The notes beneath the pieces were generated by a model. That model was not told the DNA's origin and did not search any database. It worked only from the letters and a program-made list of their open reading frames with translations. This document shows positions 34,771 through 42,625 of a stretch of 64,000 bases of DNA, in pieces (positions within the stretch are counted from its first letter, which is position 1; each line of letters opens with the position of its first letter). The stretch spans positions 301,545 to 365,544 of the forward strand of contig NZ_LISW01000008.1 of NCBI RefSeq assembly GCF_001905735.1, written 5' to 3'. This DNA is from Streptomyces sp. CB01249 (GTDB taxonomy: Bacteria > Actinomycetota > Actinomycetes > Streptomycetales > Streptomycetaceae). A program made the translations under genes and the position numbers.

Positions 34771-37700
34771 TTGAGACCACAAACGCCCCACCCCCGCGCT
34801 CTGTTCAGGACAGCGGCCTGCGCCGCCGCGCTGCTCATCCCCCTCGGTGCCACGCTCGTCCCGGCCGCCGCGGCCGCCCCCGCGAGCGCCGCTTCGACCA
34901 CCTTCAAGGCCGGTGACCCGGCCACCACCGTCCACGGGCTGAAGGGCGAGTACTTCAGCATGTCCGCGCCCGGCGCGCGGGACTTCGACAAGCTCGGCGG
35001 GGTCGCCCTCGAACCGAACATCAACTTCCCCGGTCTCGCGGGCACGTTCGAGTCGACCACCGGCCAGTCCGAGAACACCACCGCCCGCTGGACCGGTTTC
35101 CTCACCGCTCCCGAGGACGGCGACTACACCTTCGCCGCCAGTGGCGACAACGGCTTCCGGCTGTTCATCGACGGCAAGGCCGTCATCGACCACTGGGAGC
35201 CCGACTGGGACAACGAGCAGACCAGCGCGCCGATATCGCTCAAGGCCGGCGAGCCGCACGAGTTCAAGCTGGAGATGTTCCAGGACACCGGCGGCGCCAA
35301 CATGTTCCTGCGCTGGTCCAGCGCGAACCTGGACCGGCAGTTCGTCCCGGAGTCCGCCTTCACCCCGCCCGCCGACTTCGAGGTCTACCCGGTCGGGCTG
35401 AGCGTCGCGGACAACGGCACCGAACTGCACGCGGTCTTCGACGACAAGGTCAGCGACTACGCGGACCTGAAGAACCACCTCACCATCGAGGCCGACACCA
35501 CCCCGATGCCGGTCAAGTCCGTCACCCGGGCCCGCGGCGGCAAGGAACTCGTCGTCAAGCTGGACGCCGCCGTCCTCAAGGACCAGCGCGTCAAGATCGC
35601 GTACGACGGCAAGGGCGGCCTGAAGGCGGGCGGCGAGACCGTCCCCGACATCAACCGCACGGCCACCAACAACTCCACGCACCGTCTCACCACCAAGTGG
35701 GGCGACAAGGTCGACCGCAACCACCCGCTGCCCGAGTACCCCCGGCCGCAGCAGGTGCGCGACAAGTGGAAGAACCTCAACGGCCAGTGGGAGTTCGCCG
35801 GGGCCAAGGCGGGCGAGAAGCCCGTCTTCGGCAAGAAGCTCGGTGAGCGCATCACCGTGCCTTACCCGGTCGAGTCGCAGCTCTCCGGCCTGGAGCGCCA
35901 CGAAGACCACATGTTCTACCGCAAGCTCGTCACCGTCCCGCAGAACTGGGCCGTCAAGACGGACAAGCACGGCAAGAGCAACCGGCTGAAGCTCAACTTC
36001 GGTGCCGTCGACTACCAGGCGACCGTCTGGGTCAACGGCAAGAAGGTCGCCGAGCACACCGGCGGCTACACCGCCTTCACCGCCGACATCACCGACGCGA
36101 TCAAGGGCAGCGGCCCGCAGGAGATCGTCGTCGGGGTCACCGACACCACCGGCGCCGACCAGCCCACCGGCAAGCAGTCGGCCAACCCGGGCGGCATCTT
36201 CTACACCGCCTCCTCCGGCATCTGGCAGACCGTCTGGATGGAGCCCGTCGCCCCGGCGGCCGTCGACTCCCTGACGACCACCCCGGACATCGACAAGGGC
36301 AACCTCGCCCTGACGGTCAACTCCGCGAAGGCCTCGAAGTCCGCGACGGTCACCGCCGTCGCCCGCGACAAGAAGGGCAAGGTCGTCGGCAGGATCAGCG
36401 GCCCGGCCAACCGCGAGCTGAGCCTCCCGGTCGCCAAGCAGCACCTGTGGTCCCCGGACGACCCGTACCTGTACGACCTGGAGGTCACCCTCAAGGACGG
36501 CGGCTCCAAGGACACCGTCGACAGCTACTTCGGGATGCGCTCCGTCGGCATCGCCAACGTCGGCGGCTACCAGAAGATCGTCCTCAACGGGAAGCCGTTC
36601 TTCTCGCTCGCCCAGCTCGACCAGGGCTTCTACCCGGACGGCCTGAACACCGCGCCCAGTGACGACGCGCTGGTCTTCGACCTGAAGGCGCAGAAGGACC
36701 TCGGCTTCAACTCCGTGCGCAAGCACATCAAGGTCGAGCCCGCCCGCTGGTACTACCACGCCGACCAGCTCGGTCTGTTCGTGTGGCAGGACTTCGTCTC
36801 CGGCAACCTCACCAACGAGAAGGGCCACCAGGCCTTCATCGACCAGGGTGCCGAGGAGATGGAGCAGCTCCACAACTACCCCTCGATCGGTTCCTGGATC
36901 GTCTTCAACGAAGGCTGGGGCGAGTGGGACCGCACCGAGACCGGCAAGATCACCGAGCAGGTCCAGGCCGCCGACCCCTCCCGCATCGTCAACGCCCACA
37001 GCGGTGTCAACTGCTGCAACTCCAAGGGTGACTCGGGCAAGGGCGACATCATCGACCACCACGACTACAACAACACCGACCCGGCCTTCCCGGACGCCAC
37101 CCGCGCCGCGATGGACGGCGAGCACGGCGGCTTCACCCTGCGGATGCCCGGCCACATGTGGCCCGGCGCCCCGACCGTGATCTACAGCGGTGTCGCCGAC
37201 AAGGCCGCGCTGACCGCCAAGTACGTCGAGAACACCCGCAAGTACTACCTGGAGGCGGCCGGCGCCGAACTCTCCGGCTCCATCTACACCCAGGTGACCG
37301 ACCTGGAGAACGAGCTCAACGGCCTCTGGACGTACGACCGCCGCGAGATCAAGGTCGACGCCGCCCAGGTCCGCAAGATCAACCGCGAGGTCATCGCCGC
37401 CGGCGCCGCGGCCGGCACCCGCACCCCCGTCAAGGGCGGCGGCTCCTGGTCGCTGGACGAGAACAAGGGCACCAAGGCCGCCGACAGCGGCCCGAACCAC
37501 AAGGACCTCACCCTCTCCGAGGGCACGTCCTGGACCACCGGCGTGCACGGCTCGGCGCTGAAGTTCAACGGTGAGGGCCAGTACGCGGAGACCAACGGCC
37601 CCGTGGTCGACACCACCGGTGACTACACCGTCTCGGCCTGGGCCTCCCTGGACGCCCTCCCGGGCAACTACGGCACCGTCGTCAGCCAGGACGGCCGGCG

Positions 37701-38046
37701 CCAGGAGAACCCGTTCTACCTGCAGTACGGACAGGGCGCGTTCGCCTTCTCCACCCCCGGTGCCCACCGCGCCCGGGCGGAGATGACCCCGGAGCTCGGT
37801 CACTGGTACCACCTGGTCGGCGTCCGCAGCGGTGACCAGATCAAGCTGTACGTGGACGGCAAGCTCGCCTCCACCGCCCCGGCCGGATCGGCCGACGTCA
37901 GCAGCGGCGCCCTCTCCGTGGGCCGCGCCAAGTGGTCGGGCAACAACACCGACTTCTGGAACGGCTCCGTGGACCAGGTCCAGGTGTACGACAAGGCGCT
38001 CACCGACCAGGAGGTGACCGCGCTGTACGACGGCGGGAAGGCGTAA
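34771..38046 (+). CDS. Secreted GH2 glycosidase with PA14 and LamG domains
   Basis: A 1091-residue exported protein. Signal peptide about 1-40 (ALFRTAACAAALLIPLGATL, then AAPASA). Residues about 55-165 form a PA14 domain (GLKGEYFSM, TARWTGFLTAPEDGDYTF, IDGKAVIDHWEP). The GH2 part has the sugar-binding domain from about 305 (KWKNLNGQWEFAG), an Ig-like domain and a TIM barrel with acid/base E714 in FNEGWGEWD and nucleophile E784 in MDGEHGGF. The last 200 residues are a LamG/concanavalin-like domain (GDYTVSAWASLDALPG, KLYVDGKLAS). The start is taken as TTG at 34771, which directly precedes the signal peptide; the 130 bp upstream are AT-rich promoter-like DNA. Substrate is not fixed by the family: beta-galactosidase, arabino- or galactofuranosidase are possible. 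Confidence 0.87.
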   Translation: MRPQTPHPRALFRTAACAAALLIPLGATLVPAAAAAPASAASTTFKAGDPATTVHGLKGEYFSMSAPGARDFDKLGGVALEPNINFPGLAGTFESTTGQSENTTARWTGFLTAPEDGDYTFAASGDNGFRLFIDGKAVIDHWEPDWDNEQTSAPISLKAGEPHEFKLEMFQDTGGANMFLRWSSANLDRQFVPESAFTPPADFEVYPVGLSVADNGTELHAVFDDKVSDYADLKNHLTIEADTTPMPVKSVTRARGGKELVVKLDAAVLKDQRVKIAYDGKGGLKAGGETVPDINRTATNNSTHRLTTKWGDKVDRNHPLPEYPRPQQVRDKWKNLNGQWEFAGAKAGEKPVFGKKLGERITVPYPVESQLSGLERHEDHMFYRKLVTVPQNWAVKTDKHGKSNRLKLNFGAVDYQATVWVNGKKVAEHTGGYTAFTADITDAIKGSGPQEIVVGVTDTTGADQPTGKQSANPGGIFYTASSGIWQTVWMEPVAPAAVDSLTTTPDIDKGNLALTVNSAKASKSATVTAVARDKKGKVVGRISGPANRELSLPVAKQHLWSPDDPYLYDLEVTLKDGGSKDTVDSYFGMRSVGIANVGGYQKIVLNGKPFFSLAQLDQGFYPDGLNTAPSDDALVFDLKAQKDLGFNSVRKHIKVEPARWYYHADQLGLFVWQDFVSGNLTNEKGHQAFIDQGAEEMEQLHNYPSIGSWIVFNEGWGEWDRTETGKITEQVQAADPSRIVNAHSGVNCCNSKGDSGKGDIIDHHDYNNTDPAFPDATRAAMDGEHGGFTLRMPGHMWPGAPTVIYSGVADKAALTAKYVENTRKYYLEAAGAELSGSIYTQVTDLENELNGLWTYDRREIKVDAAQVRKINREVIAAGAAAGTRTPVKGGGSWSLDENKGTKAADSGPNHKDLTLSEGTSWTTGVHGSALKFNGEGQYAETNGPVVDTTGDYTVSAWASLDALPGNYGTVVSQDGRRQENPFYLQYGQGAFAFSTPGAHRARAEMTPELGHWYHLVGVRSGDQIKLYVDGKLASTAPAGSADVSSGALSVGRAKWSGNNTDFWNGSVDQVQVYDKALTDQEVTALYDGGKA

Positions 38047-38080
38047 GCACCCCGGGTGCAGCCTCCCGCTCCTCAGGACC

Positions 38081-38121
38081 GCTCCCGGCGGTGCGCGGCA
38101 CGAGCCCGCACCGCCGGGAGC
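38081..38121. terminator. Bidirectional terminator between GH2 and LacI genes
   Basis: GCTCCCGGCGGTGCG (38081-38095) and CGCACCGCCGGGAGC (38107-38121) form a perfect 15-bp stem with an 11-base loop between two convergent genes. Confidence 0.75.
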
Positions 38122-38155
38122 TTCCGGCTGCCCGGAGATGGCCCCCCGGGAATGC

Positions 38156-39160
38156 TCAGGCCCCGCTGCTCTCCCGCACCACCAGCCGGTGCGGCACCAC
38201 GATCCGGCGCGCCGCCAGCCCCGAGAGCCGCCCCAGCACGCGCTCGCTCAGGCACTGCACCGCCCGCTCCGCGATCTGCGCCAGGTCGGGCGACACCGTG
38301 GTCAGCGAAGGCGTGGCGAACCGCCCGTCCTCGATGTCGTCGAAGCCCGCCAGCGCCAGGTCCTCCGGCACCCGAACCCCCCGCTCACCGGCCGCCCGCA
38401 GCGCCCCCAGGGCCAGTTCGTCGCTGAAGCAGAACACCGCGTCCGGGCGCTCCGGCAGGTCCAGCAGCTCACACAGCGCCCGCGCCCCCTCCGCCCGGTG
38501 CAGGTCCGCCACCTCCACCTCGGCGACCGGGCTCAGCCCCGCCTCCGCGAGCCCCTGCCGGAAGCCCTCGGCCCGCAACTCGGCCGTGCCGTGCCCCAGC
38601 GCGGACTGGAGGCCGATCGCGGCGACCCTCCGGCGGCCCGTCGCCACCAGATGCCGGGCGGCGTCCCGGGCCGCCGCCACGTTGTCCAGCGCCACATGGT
38701 CGATGGACCCGTGCGGATCGAGCTCGCCGAGGACGACGAGCGGCAGGCCGCCCGCGAGCGTGGCCAGTTCGGCGGGGGGCGTCGACCAGGGGCTGATGAT
38801 CATCCCGTCCACCTGGTGCCCCTCGGAGCCGTCCAGCAGCCGCCGCTCCAGGTCCGCCCGGCCCCCCGTGCGCTCCACGAGCACCGTCCAGCCGCGCTCC
38901 TGGGCGGCGTCGATGAGGAGGCCCGTGAGCGCGCCGAAGTAGGGGGAGTGGATCTCCGGGACCGCCACGCCGACGATCCCCGTGCGGCCCTGGCGGAGGT
39001 TGCGGGCGGCGAGGTTGGGCCGGTAGCCCAGCTCCTCCACCGCGGCGAGCACCCGGGCCCGGGTGTCGGGGGCGACGGCGGCCGCGTTGCTCACCACGTT
39101 GGAGACGGTCCTGACGGACACCCCGGCGAGCGCGGCCACGTCCTTGAGTCTCGCTGCCAC
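38156..39160 (-). CDS. LacI-family regulator, divergent from the dioxygenase gene
   Basis: A 334-residue repressor. HTH and hinge are RLKDVAALAGVSVRTVSNVV and YRPNLAARNLRQGRTGIVG; the rest is the sugar-sensing domain (PEIHSPYFGALTGLL, AVFCFSDELALGALRAAGERGVRVPEDLALAGFDDIED). It is a close paralogue of the LacI regulator at 50587, with nearly the same recognition helix (TVSNVV). GTG at 39160 has AGGAGC upstream. A perfect palindrome TTGCAACGTTGCAA lies in the 156-bp region shared with the divergent phytanoyl-CoA-dioxygenase-like gene, so it probably represses itself and that gene, and perhaps other genes of the locus. Confidence 0.88.
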   Translation of the reverse strand: MAARLKDVAALAGVSVRTVSNVVSNAAAVAPDTRARVLAAVEELGYRPNLAARNLRQGRTGIVGVAVPEIHSPYFGALTGLLIDAAQERGWTVLVERTGGRADLERRLLDGSEGHQVDGMIISPWSTPPAELATLAGGLPLVVLGELDPHGSIDHVALDNVAAARDAARHLVATGRRRVAAIGLQSALGHGTAELRAEGFRQGLAEAGLSPVAEVEVADLHRAEGARALCELLDLPERPDAVFCFSDELALGALRAAGERGVRVPEDLALAGFDDIEDGRFATPSLTTVSPDLAQIAERAVQCLSERVLGRLSGLAARRIVVPHRLVVRESSGA

Positions 39161-39267
39161 GTTCGGTGCTCCTGCTCTCTGCCGGCGGGCGAAGGCGCCC
39201 GCGCCCCGTGCGCAGTGACCGTAACAGGTGCTGCGAGACAGTCCCGTGCAGACTCTTGCCACGTTGG

Positions 39268-39281
39268 TTGCAACGTTGCAA
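39268..39281. promoter_or_regulatory. LacI operator, perfect 14-bp palindrome
   Basis: TTGCAACGTTGCAA, 35 bp upstream of the dioxygenase ATG and about 107 bp upstream of the divergent LacI start. Perfect symmetry with a central CG is the hallmark of LacI-family sites. Confidence 0.75.
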
Positions 39282-39316
39282 TATGAGGGTGCTCCGGACG
39301 AAGGAAGGACCACACC

Positions 39317-40156
39317 ATGACCGAGGCCGCGACCACCACCGCCCCGTTCCCGCCCGCCGAGGACGCGGTGCGCGACCTGTACGGCGCCGGGATCACCGCC
39401 TGCCGCGGGGCGTTCAGCCCGCAGTGGGCCGACCGGATGCGCGAGGACATCGACGCGGCGTTCGCCGAGGCGCGCGGCCGGGAGGGCGGCGCGGTCGGCC
39501 GCGGCCCGCACCGCTACTACGTGGAGATCCACCCCGAGCAGTTGCGGGGCTTCGTGGACCTGGTCGACCACCCCTGGGTGCGCGCGGTGAGCGAGGCGGT
39601 CCTCGGCCCCGGTTACCGGATCGTGGAGCTGGGCTTCGACGTGCCGCTGGCCGGGGCGGTGAACCAGCCCTGGCACCGCGACTTCCCGATGCCGGAGGAG
39701 ACCCGCCGCGACCGCAGGCTCACCTCGCTGGCGTTCAACCTCACGGCCGTGGACACCCGGGAGGACATGGGTCCGTTCGAGATCGCGCCCGGCACCCAGT
39801 GGGACGACGACGCCCGCTTCGGGCACGCGATGTTCCCGCGCCGCGAGGACTACCCGCGCTACGAGGCCCTGGCCGAGCGCAAGTACCCGCAGCGGGGCGA
39901 CGTCTCGGCGCGGTCGGCCCTGACCATCCACCGGGGTACGGCCAACCAGTCGCAGGACCCGCGCCCGGTCCTGGTCCTCGGCGTGGACGCCCCGGGCGCG
40001 GGGAACGACGGCCACCACGACATGGCGGTCACCCGGGGGTTCTGGGAGTCGCTGCCCGAGCGGGTCCGGGCGCACCTGGGCTGCCCGGTGGTCGATGAGC
40101 TCGCGCCCATCGTGCAGAAGCACACCATCGAGGGCCTGGTCATGGGCGACGCATGA
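39317..40156 (+). CDS. Phytanoyl-CoA dioxygenase (PhyH)-like Fe(II)/2-oxoglutarate enzyme
   Basis: A 279-residue cytoplasmic protein of the PhyH superfamily. The iron facial triad is visible as HRD in QPWHRDFPMPEE and the distal His in LTIHRGTANQSQ, with the 2-oxoglutarate-binding Arg in DPRPVLVLG. The N-terminal AGITACRGAFSPQWADRMREDI and the DMGPFEIAPGTQWDDDARF segment are usual for bacterial members. ATG at 39317 is preceded by AAGGAAGG. It is divergent from a LacI regulator with a perfect operator between them and lies among carbohydrate genes, so its substrate may be sugar-linked; this is inference. A terminator follows. Confidence 0.82.
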   Translation: MTEAATTTAPFPPAEDAVRDLYGAGITACRGAFSPQWADRMREDIDAAFAEARGREGGAVGRGPHRYYVEIHPEQLRGFVDLVDHPWVRAVSEAVLGPGYRIVELGFDVPLAGAVNQPWHRDFPMPEETRRDRRLTSLAFNLTAVDTREDMGPFEIAPGTQWDDDARFGHAMFPRREDYPRYEALAERKYPQRGDVSARSALTIHRGTANQSQDPRPVLVLGVDAPGAGNDGHHDMAVTRGFWESLPERVRAHLGCPVVDELAPIVQKHTIEGLVMGDA

Positions 40157-40160
40157 CGGA

Positions 40161-40195
40161 ACCGGGGTCCGGCGGGCGGGCCGCCGGACCCCGGT
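40161..40195. terminator. Bidirectional terminator
   Basis: ACCGGGGTCCGGCGG and CCGCCGGACCCCGGT form a perfect 15-bp stem with a 5-base loop between the convergent dioxygenase and CBM42-GH2 genes. Confidence 0.8.
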
Positions 40196-40207
40196 ACTCA
40201 GCTCATC

Positions 40208-42553
40208 TCAGGGCGCCCAGGGCGCCTCCACCGCCCAGGTGGTGTCCTCGGTGAACGTGGCCGGGTTGTCCCAGTCGTGTCCGCCGCCCGGGGTGGCGAG
40301 CCACACCTCCGACTTGATGTGCCGCAGATAGCTGCCCGGCAGGTTCGCGCTGGTCAGCCGCACACCGCCGGAGCCGGCGACCGCGCACCAGGTGGCGTCG
40401 GCCTTGTACAGCGCGGAGCCGTCGTTCGCCTCGCGGCGGACCCGGAATTCCCGGTGGCGCAGATACTCGCCCGGGTAGTTGCGCGACTCGAACGAGTAGC
40501 AGTTGCCGTTCGCCAGGCCCGGCACGATCTTCCAGGTGGCGTCGTTCTTCAGCAGCGCGCTGCTGTTGCCGTCGACCACCTCCGTGAAGGCCAGCGAGTC
40601 CTGGTGGCGCAGATACTTGTTGGTGTAGCCGGGCGTGGTGACCCGCAGGGACTTGTAGCCCCCGGTGGGCAGGGTCACCGGGGGGGCCGGGTTCTTGGAG
40701 GCGTTGATCAGGGCCTGGTTCGCCGCCCGCACTCGTGCCGTGTCCACCTTGACGACCTGGCGGTCGTAGGTGAGCAGCCCGTTGGCCTCGTTCTCCACAT
40801 CGGTGATCTCGGTGTAGACCGAGGCGGAGAGTCCCGCCGGGAGCTGGCCGATCCGGATGCCGTCGATGAGCCCGGTGAACCGGTCGTTCAGCGCGGCGAT
40901 GCTCGGCTGGTCCTCGTAGCTGAAGCCGCCGCCGGGGAACCACTCGTGCCCGGGGACCTTGTAGCCGAGGCCGCCGAACTCGCCGAGGACGGCCGCCCGG
41001 GTCGCGGTGGGCGCGGTGTTGCCGGGGCCGACGTATATGTGGTTGTCGACCACGTCACCGTTGCCGCCGTCCACCGAGCCGCAGCAGTTGACCCCGCTCA
41101 TGTTGTCGACCAGCCGGGTCGGGTCGTACGCCTTGACCTCGTTGGCGATCCTGGCCTGGTCGTACTGCCCCCAGCCCTCGTTCTGGTCGACCCACATGAC
41201 CAGCGACGGCGAGCTGCGGTGCTGGTCGATGATCGCGTGGAACTCGGCCTCCCACTGGGTGCGGGCCGCCGCACTCGGGGACTTGCCGGTGTCCATGGCC
41301 GGCATGTCCTGCCAGACCAGGAGCCCCAGCTTGTCCGCCCAGTAGAACCAGCGCTGCGGTTCGACCTTGATGTGCTTGCGGACCATGTTGAACCCGAGGT
41401 CCTTGTGGGCCTGGAGGTCCGACTTGAGCGCGGCGTCGGTCGGCGCGGTGTAGATGCCGTCCGGCCAGTAGCCCTGGTCCAGGGTGCCCGTCTGGAAGAC
41501 GAACTTGCCGTTCAGGACCGGCCGCAGGACGTTGTCGACCTTCGCGATCGCGATCGAGCGCATCCCGGTGTAGCTGCCGACCGAGTCCGTCACCGCCGAA
41601 CCGTCGAGCAGCTCTGCCTTGACGTCGTAGAGGAACGGGTCGTCCGGGGTCCACAGATGCGTGTTCGGCACCGGCACGGAGACCGTGGAGCCGACCGTAC
41701 CGGTGGCCGAGCCGACCACGGTGCCGCCGCTGGACACGGTGACCCGGGCCGTACGCCCGGACGCCGAGTCGGCCTGCACCTTCACCCGCAGGGTGCTGTC
41801 GCCCAGGTTCGGCGTCATGTCCAGCCGGGTGATGTGCGCGGCGGCGACCGGTTCCAGCCAGACCGTCTGCCAGATGCCGGAGGCGGCGGTGTAGAAGATC
41901 CCGCCCCCGCTGTGCGGCTGCACATCATTGATGCGCTGCTTGCCGACCGCCTGGCCGCCGGTCTGCGTGGGGTCGTAGACGGACACCACGATCGTGTTCG
42001 TACCGCCGTTGAGCTGCGGCGTGATGTCGTACGAGAACGAGTCGTAGCCGCCCTTGTGCGCGCCCACCTGGGTGCCGTTCACCCAGACCGTGGTCTGCCA
42101 GTCGGACGCGCCGAAGTTGAGCACGGTCCGGCGGCCGTTCCAGTCGGACGGGACGGTGAAGGTGCGCTTGTACCAGAGCTTGTCGTTCTCGGTGATCTTG
42201 CGCTGGATGCCCGAGAGCGCGGACTCGGCGACGAAGGGCACCCGGATCTGGTCCGGCCACGACGACGGCTGCCCGGCGTCCCGGCCGGTCACCGCGAAGT
42301 CCCAGATGCCGTTGAGGTTGGCCCAGTCGGACCGGGTCAGCTGCGGGCGCGGGTACTCCGGCAGCGGCTTGTCCACCGGGACCTGGTTGGTCCAGGGCGT
42401 CGTCATCGGCGGTGTCTTGGGCGACCAGGACGCGGCGCCGGCCGGCGAGGCGCCGACCCCCACGAGGGCGGAGGACACCAGCGCCAGCAGGCCGGTCGTC
42501 GCGATCGCCCGTCTCCACCACGGCCTTCGGCCGGGTACGCGTAAACGGCTCAC
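40208..42553 (-). CDS. Secreted GH2 glycosidase with C-terminal CBM42 (AbfB) domain
   Basis: A 781-residue exported enzyme. Signal peptide about 1-40 (WWRRAIATTGLLALVSSALVGVG). GH2 sugar-binding domain from about 75 (WANLNGIWDFAVTG), Ig-like domain to about 335, TIM barrel to about 620 with acid/base E459 in DQNEGWGQYD and nucleophile E525 in VLGEFGGLG. Residues 635-781 are an arabinofuranose-binding AbfB/CBM42 beta-trefoil, with YLRH in each of its three lobes (647, 697, 742). The start is GTG at 42553 behind AAGGAG. Codon 4 is TTA (42542-42544), so expression should need the bldA leucyl-tRNA. The CBM42 points to arabinose- or other furanose-decorated glycans. Confidence 0.9.
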   Translation of the reverse strand: MSRLRVPGRRPWWRRAIATTGLLALVSSALVGVGASPAGAASWSPKTPPMTTPWTNQVPVDKPLPEYPRPQLTRSDWANLNGIWDFAVTGRDAGQPSSWPDQIRVPFVAESALSGIQRKITENDKLWYKRTFTVPSDWNGRRTVLNFGASDWQTTVWVNGTQVGAHKGGYDSFSYDITPQLNGGTNTIVVSVYDPTQTGGQAVGKQRINDVQPHSGGGIFYTAASGIWQTVWLEPVAAAHITRLDMTPNLGDSTLRVKVQADSASGRTARVTVSSGGTVVGSATGTVGSTVSVPVPNTHLWTPDDPFLYDVKAELLDGSAVTDSVGSYTGMRSIAIAKVDNVLRPVLNGKFVFQTGTLDQGYWPDGIYTAPTDAALKSDLQAHKDLGFNMVRKHIKVEPQRWFYWADKLGLLVWQDMPAMDTGKSPSAAARTQWEAEFHAIIDQHRSSPSLVMWVDQNEGWGQYDQARIANEVKAYDPTRLVDNMSGVNCCGSVDGGNGDVVDNHIYVGPGNTAPTATRAAVLGEFGGLGYKVPGHEWFPGGGFSYEDQPSIAALNDRFTGLIDGIRIGQLPAGLSASVYTEITDVENEANGLLTYDRQVVKVDTARVRAANQALINASKNPAPPVTLPTGGYKSLRVTTPGYTNKYLRHQDSLAFTEVVDGNSSALLKNDATWKIVPGLANGNCYSFESRNYPGEYLRHREFRVRREANDGSALYKADATWCAVAGSGGVRLTSANLPGSYLRHIKSEVWLATPGGGHDWDNPATFTEDTTWAVEAPWAP

Positions 42554-42625
42554 AGGTTCGTCTCCTTGATTCGGTGCGGCCCCCGGGGACGGGAGCGGTA
42601 TGGGGGAGGCGCGGGGCGCCGGGAA

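Noticed and set aside
34684..37812. Open frame of over 1000 codons opposite the PA14-GH2 gene
   Set aside because: Same reasoning: Val/Gly/Asp/Arg-rich shadow without motifs, against a clear GH2 enzyme on the other strand.
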